Source: Hanleya hanleyi (taxonomy: Eukaryota; Mollusca; Polyplacophora; Lepidopleurida; Hanleyidae). From it: a DNA stretch of 64,000 nt. Positions within the stretch are counted from its first letter, which is position 1; the number at the start of each line of letters is the position of its first letter. Below, piece by piece: positions 47,390 to 57,153 of this stretch. Location: NCBI GenBank assembly GCA_036873755.1, contig JAVTVY010039170.1:109166-173165 (forward strand), written 5' to 3'. Below the pieces are notes generated by a model, which was given only the letters and a program-made list of their open reading frames with translations, did not search any database and was not told where the DNA came from. A program made the translations under genes and the position numbers.

Positions 47390-48320
47390 CGTCCGTCATT
47401 CCGTCCCTTTGTACTTCTGTCCCTCTGACCTTCCGTGTGTCCCACATCTTGTGAAAGCGATATTTCAAGAACAATTTTACCAATCGACTTCAAACTTGAG
47501 GTGCTTCACATCAGTTAGATGGCCATTGGTATTGATTTTCACTGAGGTACGTAATCCAAGATGGCTGCCATTGACCATATTGGATTCCGTCCATTCCGCA
47601 TCTTGTGAACATGACATCTATCTTGAGAACAACTTGACCAATCGACTTCAAACTCGAGAAGGTGCTTCACATCAGTTAGATGGCCATTGGGATTGATTTT
47701 CACTGAGGTACATAATCCAAGATTGCATTTTTCCAAGATGGCTGCCATTGACCATCTTAGATTCCATCCATCCCGCATCTTGTGAATGCGGTACCGTGAG
47801 ATCAATTTGTTTGAGTGACTTCAAACTTTAGAAGGTGCTTCACATCAATTAGACGGCCATTGGTATTGATTTTCATTGAGGTAGTATGTAATCCAAAATG
47901 GCTGCCATTAAATATCTTGGATTCCATCTGTCCTACATCTTGTGAACGTGGTATCTTGAGAAAAATTGGTCCGATAGACTTCAAAATTGAGAAGGTGCTT
48001 CACTGTATGTAATCCAAGATGGTTGCCATTGACCATCTTCCCAAGATGGCTGTCACTGACCATCTTGGATTTCGTCCGTCCTGCATCTTGTGAACGCAGT
48101 ATCTTGAGAACAATTGGTCCTTGAGAAGGTGCTTTACATAAGTTATGCGGCCATTGGTATTGATTTTCATTGAGGTAGTACGTAATCCAATATGGCTGCC
48201 ATTGGCCATCTTGGATTTCACTCACCCATATTGTATCCATCTGTGTTGTGAACGCGATATCTTGAGATCTATTCCACACATCGATTTGAAACAGAAGTCG
48301 CCTCACATCCATTAGATGCC
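47390..48320. repeat. Tandem array, ~150-175 bp unit x 6
   Basis: Repeated landmarks are CATCTTGTGAACGCG, GACTTCAAACTTGAGAAGGT, GTGCTTCACATCAGTTAGAT and CCAAGATGGCTGCCATTGAC. Unit starts lie near 47448, 47602, 47776, 47934, 48085 and 48245. It resembles the array at 7580-8690 in style but not in sequence. Confidence 0.88.
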
Positions 48321-48596
48321 CATCTCTACATCAGTGACACGGTAGTTATACACACATGCAGCAGTGTCCATCCAAACTTCCTCAACTTGTCTCAACAATT
48401 CTAGATAAACGTCTCTTTCCACATACACATATCCCCTTTTCAAGTTATTTTTAAGGAGATATTGGAAGCGTATATGCTGTACTCTCTCACACAGGCTACT
48501 TGGCGGAAGACCTGCTAGCTACTCAGCTTGTTAATTATGATATTAATATTTATATATACTCTCCTCCTACTCCATTAATACGTGACGCACATGCGG

Positions 48597-49318
48597 AGCA
48601 GTTTCCCGCCAACCTCCCCCGACAAAAACAGCAACTCACAGATCCAATAAAACTTTATCCGTCCTTATTTTTTACGGTACCTCAACGTACTCTCCAAACT
48701 TCAATTCATTAGTTCAAACATAATAACTCTTCGATCAATTCCTTTTAATTGCGTAAATCCATCAATCAAAACAGATCAACTCCCGCCCTTTCAACTAGGA
48801 ACGGTATCGGAATGCACGTGACTACCACGAGACCCACCGATACGGACTGAATTTGTTCGTACGATGTCAATGGCCGAAATTACTTTTGCAGGAAATGTAT
48901 TTTTTTCCGAGAAGATGTCTGACCAAAATGACTACACAGATTATGTAAAATTGCCTACCATCCAAGTATTTCATCCTTTTACATCTTCTCAGAAAAAAAA
49001 TACATTTTCTGCAAAATTCAGTGTAGTAATTTCAGTCATTGAAATCGCGTGAACAATTTCAGCGCGTATCGGCAGGTCACATGCTAGTCACGTGCACTCC
49101 ACTAACGTTCCCAGTTCTTTGACATGAGCGTTGAAATAGTGGGAGTTGACCTGTTTTATTTGATGAATTTACACAATTAAAAGGAATAAATCAAAGTCTT
49201 ATTATGATTCAACTAATGAATTGGTGTTTGGAGAGCATGTTGAGGTAAGAAATAAGGACGGATCACCTTTCATTGAATCTTTGAGTTGCTGTTTTCGTCG
49301 AGGGTGGGGGGGCAGTTC
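48597..49318. mobile_element. Foldback (long-hairpin) element, ~320 bp arms
   Basis: The left arm 48597-48918 is an imperfect inverted copy of the right arm 48981-49318, with a 62-base loop. Paired landmarks include AAAACAGCAACTCA, ATCCGTCCTTATT, CTCTCCAAAC, CCAATTCATTAGTT-like, CACGTGACTA, CCGATACG and AGAAGATGT. No ORF. Confidence 0.85.
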
Positions 49319-49579
49319 AGCTGCAGGGGTTTGCCGAAAATATATTCTGATATACACATGCATTATCATTTGAGTTGAGTTTAGCTGAAGAATAATCGAA
49401 TAATTTTTAACTTACATTGTGTGTTAATAATGTGGTTGTGTGCAAAAAAAACACAAGAATCAGTCAAACCCCAATTGAACATGTATTAGATTTTCTTCAA
49501 ATATAAAATTATATTCACATCACACAATTTAATCTTTGTTTTCAAACTGAAATTTTATCCTCTAGTTTGTTTTTTTCAG

Positions 49580-49689
49580 TGACTTTATAAAGGAGAATAC
49601 TAATACTGTGGATGACATATATTATAAGAGGGCAGCAGATGGCAATGGCTCTGTGATATTTTCTGTGCCCGTCGTGGATGGACTTGATG
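49580..49689 (+). CDS. CACNA2D3: alpha2delta exon 21
   Basis: Acceptor tttttttcag, donor gtaata. One base completes Pro, then DFIKENTNTVDDIYYKRAAD, GNGSVIFSVPVVDGLD and one base. It aligns with the 'LWYRRAAEQIPGSFVYSIPF' region of alpha2delta-3. Confidence 0.94.
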
Positions 49690-49711
49690 GTAATAAGATA
49701 TTTCACATATC

Positions 49712-50149
49712 CAGGCCTTCAAGCGACACCTATATTTAATTCCAATAATTTCTATATTTTTTAGACTTTCCTATATTTTCTCTATACTTTGTTCTTTTCT
49801 CGTGAAAACTTTGACCAATGAAATGTGTCAAATTGGCATTATAGGAAATAAATTTCAGAGATTTGTTTTTCGACTCGCTTCGCTCCGCAATATGAAAACA
49901 TTTAAATCTCTCTTTGTTGAACCAAACAGCAGAAGGATCTTTTAAATCACCACCACTACGACAGCATTAACTGGATATCATTTGAGTAAACACCAGAAAA
50001 CTACGAAGTTTGGAACCTACAATGTAGTAGTGACCTGTCTTACTCTCCTTTATTTCCTACATTTTCACAAAAAATTCCTATATTTCTACTGTATCTTGGC
50101 AAATTTCCTCCTACATGTATATTTTCACTGTGAGCCACTTGAGGACCTG
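49712..50149. mobile_element. MITE, CAGGCCTTCAAGTG family, copy 4
   Basis: Left CAGGCCTTCAAGCG, right CACTTGAGGACCTG inverted. Flanking direct repeat CATATC at 49706-49711 and 50150-50155. It starts 23 bases after the exon 21 donor. Confidence 0.82.
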
Positions 50150-50576
50150 CATATCTCGTTCCATAACTCTCTATTCTAATAATTCACTTGATCTCCCTCA
50201 TTCAATCCCCCCCCCCCCACCACCAAGTTGGGTTAAGTTCTCATCAGCTTAATTACCTGAAGACTTTGATGACCTAGTTTCAGATTTGAGAGATGGATAA
50301 CAATAGATAAGCCCACACCAGGTTTAGTATTTGCTTCATGAGTGGATTTTCAAATTATTTTTTCAAGAGTGAAGCCAGAGGCGATAAAATTTTGACATTA
50401 AGACGGTCAGATGAGCTGAAACTCGTCTACCCACATAAAAAAAGCGGTGAACTTGAAATGTAAAGTTTTATTTTTACAGTCTCCTTCACCCTTGAAAAAA
50501 TATAATTCGCTCATGAAATGCAAAATAAAATTGATGTGGCCTAACGTTGTCAAAGCATTTGTTATTGTACTATTAC

Positions 50577-51525
50577 CAAGGGTCACAAATTGTTTTTTTC
50601 AGTTGGTCGCCATTGGCGAGTAAGGCTAAAAATTTACTCGCCACATTGGCTACCTGATGTTTTATTCACTCGCCAATCCCTAACAATCTTTCGATGTAAT
50701 AAAATGACAGACGAATCAGTCTTTCCAACAACATGATAATCCAGTGTTAGTTTGAAAAATAAAGGAGAAAAAAAAATTGCAGTGTACCCTCAAAATTTTG
50801 CGCGAACAAAACGATCATTTGTGTGTCGCTTTCGCAAATACGAAATGGCTTGAATGAAAAGTCGGTCAGGTGAAACAAAAGTTTCAAACTGTTCTCTGCA
50901 AACTTTTACTACATGACATGTGTCTTTCAACATTTAAATTTACTGAGCTGGTTTTACTTGACTACAATTGTTCTAGAAGCGACACTAAAGTCAAAACGCA
51001 CATGTCATGCTTCAGGCATACCATCGCATTGACGGACCATTTGGAGTCTTGACCTTGAACTTGCAAATTCCCGCCAAGTTTGTTTCATAGATTTTGTTTA
51101 CGTTAATTCTACTACGATGGTATCATTGGCTGAGAACAGTCAGTGGGTCGTGGATTAACTTTTCTAGGGCGAGCACGTGATCTTATTGTGTCACGCCTGC
51201 ACATGGTTTCAAGAGCGCGGATATTACATCAGACCACGTGGTCTCTATAAATAGACCAAGCTTTCCCATGTCTGTATCGTCGGCATTATTCTCTGTTATT
51301 ATTTCCTGTATATTTTAGGCCTGATTGGATTTCGTTGCCTGATAAACTAAAACACAAAAATACTTTGGCGACTAAACACTTCATTAACTAAAAATTCACT
51401 CTCCACTTTGGCAAGTTACTCTATTTTTTAATCGACCCATTGGCGACATTGGTGAAAAATTCAGTCGCCAGTTGTTATTTTTTAGTCGCCATTGATGAGT
51501 TGTCGACCGGGTTTTGTGAGCACTG
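50577..51525. mobile_element. hAT-like non-autonomous element, 5 bp target duplication
   Basis: Ends CAAGGGTCACAAA and, inverted, CAGTGCTCACAAA, with ATTAC on both sides (50572-50576, 51526-51530). CGCCATTGGCGA-type self-complementary words recur near both ends (50611, 51444, 51486). 949 bp, with no transposase recognised. Confidence 0.65.
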
Positions 51526-51837
51526 ATTACGGTATTATATAGAGGTTTCTAATAAATTGATCACTTCAAAAAGAAACTTAAATAAGACTACCATATGATT
51601 CTAGACATATTGAACTGCAACTACAAAATAATAATCAATTAGTCTTTACCCCCACTATATGCTGCATATTCATCCCATGATGAACAACTTCATGAAAATA
51701 AACAACCAGGAATGGAGAATAAACATATAATATTTGACATGTTTAAAACATATTGTTGTAGTTTTCAATGACAAAACATTGAATTTATATGCACTGAAAT
51801 CTGATCTCACTTCGAGCACTTATTGCATTCTGTGTTT

Positions 51838-51975
51838 AAACTGGATGGGTGACCGGGTGCTGTACTGGCTGGGCTGATCAGTGTCCAGGATATTCTGGCG
51901 CATGTAGGCACCGTCGTGATATGACAGAAAAAATGTTGAAAACGACTTTAAATCCTACTCACTCACTCACTTAAA
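51838..51975 (+). repeat. SINE with 5S-rRNA-like segment
   Basis: CTGGATGGGTGACCGGGTGC resembles the internal control region C of 5S rRNA (TGGATGGGTGACC). The tail (CGTGATATGACAGAAAAAAT ... CTCACTCACTCAC) is shared with the other SINEs in the window. It suggests a 5S-headed SINE, or a convergent match in a tRNA-type SINE. Confidence 0.5.
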
Positions 51976-52220
51976 CTGAATCAGCAATGAAGAAAAAATT
52001 GAATCTCCCGGAGATCTTGTCCTGCTAGTCATGATGATACTCATGCCTAAACTTTCTTCTTGCTTCTTTATGTCTGTGGAAACGACTGCTGTTTATATCT
52101 AGCTCCGTGAAAATCAAAATATTTTGACGAAACGCTGTTGTAGCTTTTAATGACAAAACATTGAAATTACACAATCTGATAACGTTGTTGAAATCTGTAA
52201 CCATATTGACTTATTTACAG

Positions 52221-52450
52221 CGAGCTATGATGCTCACAACCTGAACAACAAAACAGTGGTGACAGCAAGCATTTCACTTGTCCTACAGAAGGATAATAAA
52301 AGCACTGTATCCACCATTGCTGCTGTGCTAGGTTACCAGATGAAGTACACCAGTTTTAGAGATGAGTTCCTCAAAGTGGCGGGTCGATGCCCTAAAGCTA
52401 AAGGCATGTCTGGTCGAAAAGCCGAGTGTGATTTCAAATGTACCAGCCCC
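52221..52450 (+). CDS. CACNA2D3: alpha2delta exon 22
   Basis: Acceptor cttatttacag, donor gtgagt. Two bases complete Ala, then 76 codons: SYDAHNLNNKTVVTASISL, GYQMKYTSFRDEF, VAGRCPKAKGMSGRKAECDF and KCTSP. It aligns with NVVTASTSIQLL ... GIQMKLEFFQRKF ... C..C of alpha2delta-3. Phase 0 end. Largest exon here. Confidence 0.96.
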
Positions 52451-52469
52451 GTGAGTTTAACTTTAATGT

Positions 52470-52560
52470 CCTAGCAATGATTTAATGTTGTCCTAGGAAT
52501 GATTTAATGTTGTCCTAGGAATGATTTAATGTTGTCCTAGGAATGATTTAATGTTGTCCA
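52470..52560. repeat. Tandem repeat, ~23 bp unit x 4
   Basis: TGTCCTAGGAATGATTTAAT repeated four times, starting about 20 bases after the exon 22 donor. Confidence 0.9.
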
Positions 52561-53249
52561 GTGAAGTGTAACTGTGGTACTTCTGCAAGTTTACATCATA
52601 TTCAAGATAATCTTCCAAATTATAGGATTTATACCCTGTTTCTTATTTTACAGCTTCAATTTTAACAATTTCAATAATGCTAAAGTTATTGTAGCGCACA
52701 GCGCCACAAGCATGTTGGAACTTGCGACGTTATTATGGCATGATTAACCATGTCACAATGCAACATTGTTTCAAATCTGTTACATTTTCTGCATTGCTGC
52801 GACGTCCACCAGATTGTGCAGGACGCACAACGTCGTATGACATCGTTAACGTCTTCTCTGATGTCAAAATAGGCAGTGAAGATTTCTCTCCCACTGCAGA
52901 AAACTATCTTTGAATCCTCTGAGACAAAATATGAGTGAAATGTTGGGAAAAACTTGATCACGTTTTCTTATTCATATCGTTATCTTGCATATGACATACA
53001 CTTAGACAAGTTACACTTTAAACTTGAAACTCCATAGTATGGCGTATGGATTTGATAGTCTGATGCCTTACCTTGGACGAAGAACTCCTGTTTTTATAGG
53101 TCTCCAAGAAGTCATTTGCCAAACATTTAAGAAAAGGGTAATAATTCAGTGAGAGGAAGAGAAATCTCTCACCTGATCAAATTATCGGAACAGGAAGTTG
53201 ACAAAATGGTTCAAAAATCATGCATATAATCCATTATTTCTTAGACCCG

Positions 53250-53500
53250 TGATCGAGGCTCCTGGGGATTGACCTGGGCTGTCGTGCACACTCCAGGTCA
53301 TGGTAAGAATAGGTCTCAGCTCCTCAGAGAGCTTGTTGTAAGAGGCGACTAACTGGGGCACCCATGGGGATCTCGGCTGTTAAAAGGAATAGAACCTTAC
53401 CTGTCTGGTTTCCAAGTGTGAAAAGGAATAGGAACCAACGTCGTTATATGACTGAAATAGTGTTGAAAGTGACATTAAATCATATTCACTCACTCATACC
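53250..53500 (+). repeat. SINE, gastropod type, near full length
   Basis: TGTAAGAGGCGACTAACTGG, GTGTGAAAAGGAATAGGAAC, TATATGACTGAAATAGTGTT and the CATATTCACTCACTCA tail. Haliotis-like genomes carry SINEs with the same 'GAGGCGACTAAC' head and CTCACTCACTCAC tail; that comparison is from memory. Confidence 0.65.
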
Positions 53501-53706
53501 CTTATTATTTCAATGATTCTAGAGGCGATCCAATTTATTAGAACCACCGTTACGTCCCCAAAATTGAGGGTGATTGAATCTTGATAGGGGGATTCAATTA
53601 TTAGAGGAATTACAGCCTGTTTTGAAGAAGCAATTCTACAGCGATCTGCTTTGATAATAGGCTCATCAGATGGTCGTTTTTAAAGGTTCTGCATCTTTGA
53701 TTTCAG

Positions 53707-53769
53707 GAAGTGGATTGTTACGTTTTAGATAACAATGGCTTCGTCATATTCGCGGAAGATATGCCAGCT
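53707..53769 (+). CDS. CACNA2D3: alpha2delta exon 23
   Basis: Acceptor gatttcag, donor gtaagt; 21 codons, phase 0-0: EVDCYVLDNNGFVIFAEDMP then A. It matches NCYLIDNNGFILVSED of alpha2delta-3. The next intron holds the DIRS retrotransposon. Confidence 0.96.
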
Positions 53770-53930
53770 GTAAGTATAATCAACCCCAGGATTACATCCT
53801 GAATTTTCAGCCATTGTTTATTTATAACATTCGGCAGTTGTTGCAGTCCACATTTGTCCCAGTTAAATTTGTCATTAAAATGACGTTGCTGTTATAATGG
53901 AATAGAGAATAGGGGTAGTTATTTGCGCTG

Positions 53931-54071
53931 AAAACTTACCTCACTTCCACTCTTTGCATTTCTTGTCTACATGAAATATCACAGTAAGAATTTAAATGAC
54001 ACAGTTATCTCCCCTGCTAGTCACGTGAATGCATAGCTACCCACAATTCTACTTCCTTCTTGTTCTACTGC
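53931..54071 (+). repeat. DIRS left inverted terminal repeat
   Basis: 141 bases starting AAAACTTACCTCACTTCCAC. It is the reverse complement of 60142-60282 with a single difference (TTCT against TTCC near the inner end). Thirteen further bases (53918-53930, GTTATTTGCGCTG) belong to the element but are copied only in the internal complementary region. Confidence 0.95.
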
Positions 54072-54214
54072 TTCATGGGGCTGGAAGTAAACATTGTCAA
54101 CTCCGTGAAAAATTGCCTATTCCTAGCGAAATCACTCACAGTTGGATTACCTCAGACGTCTGATATTCAGCAAGAAGTCCTTTGGGAAGTATTCTATAAG
54201 TTATCAGCGTAAAA

Positions 54215-55381
54215 ATGGCTCAAAATATGTCTCAAATGTCATGCATGTCTTGTGGAGGTGACAAGCCTAGTTATGACCTTCACTCAACGTGTCCACCATG
54301 CCGCCAGGGAAGAATCTGTACATGGGACACGGCCTGTGAGGAATGTATTGTGTGGGCGCCCGGCATATTCCAGGTGTATCTAGCCGGTTCACTGGCAGCT
54401 GACGAGGAAAATAATGTCGTTAGGCCTACCGATCTCGCCAATGAGACGTATGTAGCACAGTCTCCTCGTACTAGCGTAGGCGAGGAGGCTAGGGGGCTTG
54501 TTAGTTCTGCAGCTGGGTCTACTCTAGTCAGCCTATTGAACGTAAATAAAGATAAACAAACGCCCCCCCCCGCTCACGATTCTTCCATTTCAGACCAGGC
54601 GAAGGGTCAATCAGGTAAGAAGCCGACCCGGTTGGTACAGGTGGAAGGAATAATCGAGGATATGGAATCTGGCACTACAACGACTGTGGAAGTGGAGGTT
54701 CCTATCGAGCGGACGCCTGGATACGACGATGAAGGGAAATCGGTAACGGACCCAGGCTTAGCGTGGGAAAGCCAGGGGACTTCGATCTCTCGATCGGAGT
54801 CAACTTATGATTACGAAAACTTAGGCAGCGCTAGTGAGGGTCCTAATGTTAAGTTCTCATTTGGGTCCGGGGTTGGGAAAATACCTTCCTCGACGCTGTC
54901 GAGGCCTGGACTTCCCGGTCGCTCAGTTACGCCTTTAACTGTTGCTTCCGGTTTGTCTGAATTTTCCCAACCTGCTTCCGGTTACTCTGGTGGCCTTCCT
55001 CGTCCCCCTGCCGAGACATTTGTGACTACGAGCCTTCTGGGCCACCAGAGATTAAGGTTCCCGCAACAACGGCAGTATGGTATGTATACAGGTACCTATG
55101 ATATGCCAAATTTTTTGCCTGTCACTGAGATGCGTTATCAAGAACCCTTTCAAGCAGATCAAATTATGCGGCATCCGGTTGCTGGTCTACCTTCGCCCTT
55201 GCGTGGCTTAGGTCAGATATCTGCTTCCGGTGGTGTTCGAGGTACGGGACCGGCTATGCTTCGTATGATGCGTCCTCCTATACGTGCTTCCGGTTTACGA
55301 CCTCGTATGCCAGTTCACCGACCTTTACAGTGTGAACACACCTCGTCAGGCCTTGCTTCCGGTCCACTCTCAAGTGACTGA
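54215..55381 (+). CDS. DIRS ORF1 (gag-like), first part
   Basis: 388 codons from ATG at 54215. The N-terminus has a Cys-rich cluster (CMSCGG, then STCPPCRQGR, CEECIVW) that could bind zinc. The middle is low-complexity, rich in S, G, P and E. A structural, nucleic-acid-binding role is inferred from position. The frame ends at TGA 55379-55381, where the following gag-like sequence continues one frame over. Seven of its residue triplets A-S-G or similar come from the GCTTCCGGT motif. Confidence 0.7.
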   Translation: MAQNMSQMSCMSCGGDKPSYDLHSTCPPCRQGRICTWDTACEECIVWAPGIFQVYLAGSLAADEENNVVRPTDLANETYVAQSPRTSVGEEARGLVSSAAGSTLVSLLNVNKDKQTPPPAHDSSISDQAKGQSGKKPTRLVQVEGIIEDMESGTTTTVEVEVPIERTPGYDDEGKSVTDPGLAWESQGTSISRSESTYDYENLGSASEGPNVKFSFGSGVGKIPSSTLSRPGLPGRSVTPLTVASGLSEFSQPASGYSGGLPRPPAETFVTTSLLGHQRLRFPQQRQYGMYTGTYDMPNFLPVTEMRYQEPFQADQIMRHPVAGLPSPLRGLGQISASGGVRGTGPAMLRMMRPPIRASGLRPRMPVHRPLQCEHTSSGLASGPLSSD

Positions 55382-55856
55382 TCCCACCTTGGCTGCCATT
55401 CTGCGCGGAATGGAACAGCAACGTGAGGAAATGAAGGAATTGAGAGAGATGATGACCAGTCAATTCCGAAGTGGTACGCCCCCGCTTCCGGTTTTGGCTG
55501 AACAGTCTAGGAAACCGGAAGCTAATTTTTCGAGGTCTATCCCTTCCAATACTCCCTCCTGGCAGGAAGCCCCGGAAGCTATGGAAGTGGATAGGGACCA
55601 GTACGGTAGATCTGAATTGAATGAACCTACCAATACTGATCCGGATGCTAGGAAATATTATGAGCTTATTTCCAGCATCTATGACTTGATTCCTGATATG
55701 CAGCTTCCGGTCCCACATGCGGGGGATATTGAAACTGAATCAGGAGAGTCAAACCGGGTTACGAGATCGGCAACCACGCTTCCGCCCTCAACTGCTATTC
55801 ATTCTATTTGCCACTTGTTCCATAGAACTTTAGCAGAACCCGCTACGCAGGAGTAA
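55284..55856 (+). pseudogene. DIRS ORF1, middle part in another frame
   Basis: Open in the third frame. The convincing part begins about 55370 (TLAAILRGMEQQREEMKELR, a short coiled-coil-like helix) and runs to TAA 55854-55856. The ATG at 55284 lies in the overlap and is probably not a start. To connect with the first part, a +1 change around 55340-55380 is needed: either programmed frameshifting or a mutation. Confidence 0.5.
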
Positions 55857-55975
55857 GGCTGAGACCTAAAGCTCGCTTCCGCCCTGCAGGATCTTCTCGT
55901 CCGTTCCCAGTACAGAAGCCAAACATACGAAGTTACGGCGTACATGACTCACCGTTTAGCTTCCGGTCTGCAGAG

Positions 55976-56653
55976 GTGAACGGCGACTTTCAGTATTTAT
56001 GTCCTAGTAATACTAAAGTGCCTAGTAATCCGGATGTTCCTTGCACGAACAAACAGGCCGCAGTACTTGAGGAAACTGCTCGACAAGGAGTGGCGATTAC
56101 GAATCACCTGGACTGGTTTCTTAAAGCCATAAAGGATGGTTTATTTTCGCTGTCGGGCGCGGAAAGTCAAGATCAGTTACAGGAGGGTATTAACCTCGTT
56201 CTTGACTACCAGAAGATTGCTTCCGGTGCTGTAGAAGATTTATTGATACATAATGCCTACTTATCTTCTATGCTTGTGTATTTAAGGAGAAAGGCCTTCA
56301 TTCCTTACATGCATGGGTACACACCGGAAGCTGTAAAGAGAAGTCTACTAGAAACATCTACGGCTTCTTCTTTACTGTTTGGTGATGCTGTTGCCGAAGT
56401 TCGACCTGAAATGGATCGTATTGAACATGACAGGTCGGTTGCTTCCGGTGCTTCGGCTAAGAGACCTATGGCTTCCGGTCAGGGTCCAAAGTCGAAGAAG
56501 GCTAAGAAGAACCCGCCTAGTTCCAAGGCTAATAAGGGTGCTTCCGGCCAACAGCAAAGCCAAGCGCCTGCTTCTTTAGAGCCAAGAGTATCTACCTATG
56601 GCCATAAGAAGCAGGGTAAGGGGAAATCTAAGCAGTCAAAGAAGAATACCTGA
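55976..56653 (+). CDS. DIRS ORF1, C-terminal part
   Basis: Back in the second frame; open upstream to about 55810, so ATG-less continuation is likely. Contains LEETARQGVAITNHLDWFLK and VEDLLIHNAYLSSMLVYLRR, helical segments usual in DIRS gag-like proteins, and a Lys-rich tail (KSKKAKKNPPSSKANKG) suited to nucleic-acid binding. It overlaps the RT frame by 56 bases at its end. Confidence 0.6.
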   Translation: MNGDFQYLCPSNTKVPSNPDVPCTNKQAAVLEETARQGVAITNHLDWFLKAIKDGLFSLSGAESQDQLQEGINLVLDYQKIASGAVEDLLIHNAYLSSMLVYLRRKAFIPYMHGYTPEAVKRSLLETSTASSLLFGDAVAEVRPEMDRIEHDRSVASGASAKRPMASGQGPKSKKAKKNPPSSKANKGASGQQQSQAPASLEPRVSTYGHKKQGKGKSKQSKKNT

Positions 56654-57152
56654 TGTCTTGGGCCATACCGGGTGGCTTCCGGTATGGCGGGAACACCGAG
56701 ACATAATGTTTCCAGTTCCCCAGCAACTAGACCTTCCGGTAGGGGGAAGGCTGCAGTTGTTTTGGAGGAACTGGATAAGGATCGGGACGGAAGCGTGGGT
56801 CATTCGAACGATCAGATACGGCTATCGCCTATTGTTCGACACGCTTCCTCCCTTGACTGCTCATCCCCTTCCGTCTCGTATACCATTACGAACGGGTCAT
56901 CTATCAGCGATACAGTCCTCTGTGGACAAGCTGATAGAGAAGGCAGCTGTAATAGAGCTTCCGGTTTGGGACACGTCACCCGGGTTCTATTCGCCGGTCT
57001 TTCTGGTCCCCAAGAAAGACACGTCCGAGATGCGCATGGTTATAAACCTAAAGCGCCTCAACAAGGACTACCTCACTCCACCGCCACACTTCCGCATGGA
57101 GTCCTTCCGGTCTATCCGGACAGTACTCAAGCAAGGGGAATGGCTGACTTAA
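56598..57152 (+). pseudogene. DIRS reverse transcriptase, N-terminal part
   Basis: Third frame. GGRLQLFWRNW near residue 50 is the usual DIRS RT entry. SPVFLVPKKDTSEMRMVINL is the RT fingers motif with the template-gripping Lys/Arg residues. The frame ends at TAA 57150-57152 just before catalytic motif A, which continues one frame over from 57154. This is a +1 displacement, so the copy cannot make full RT unless ribosomes shift here. Confidence 0.8.
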
Positions 57153-57153
57153 G

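Larger units (their letters stand above)
45504..49579 (+). other. Intron, about 4.1 kb
   Basis: Holds the GATATC palindrome cluster (46223-46754), a 50 bp tandem repeat (47097-47300), a ~160 bp tandem array (47390-48320) and a foldback element (48597-49318). 45504-46222 and 49319-49579 are unassigned. Confidence 0.75.
49690..52220 (+). other. Intron, about 2.5 kb
   Basis: MITE copy (49712-50149), hAT-like element (50577-51525), old dispersed repeat (51545-51645), 5S-like SINE (51838-51975), and a ~45 bp phrase (AATGACAAAACATTGAA) repeated at 51769 and 52150. 50150-50570 is unassigned. Confidence 0.75.
52451..53706 (+). other. Intron, about 1.3 kb
   Basis: A 23 bp repeat x 4 (52470-52560), a GC-richer block with CGACGT words (52690-52870) of unknown nature, and a SINE (53250-53500). 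Confidence 0.75.

Noticed and set aside
47346..48312. ORFs of 116 and 134 codons
   Set aside because: They follow the ~160 bp repeat (CCAAGATGGCTGCC) and appear on both strands.
52686..52961. Overlapping ORFs of 91 (minus) and 63 (plus) codons
   Set aside because: Both lie in a GC-richer block with no homology I recognise and conflict with each other.
54944..56660. Explaining the GCTTCCGGT excess as an Ala-Ser-Gly protein repeat
   Set aside because: Nine copies do encode ASG, but seven are read as LPV, SFR or, inverted, PEA, so a protein repeat cannot account for all.
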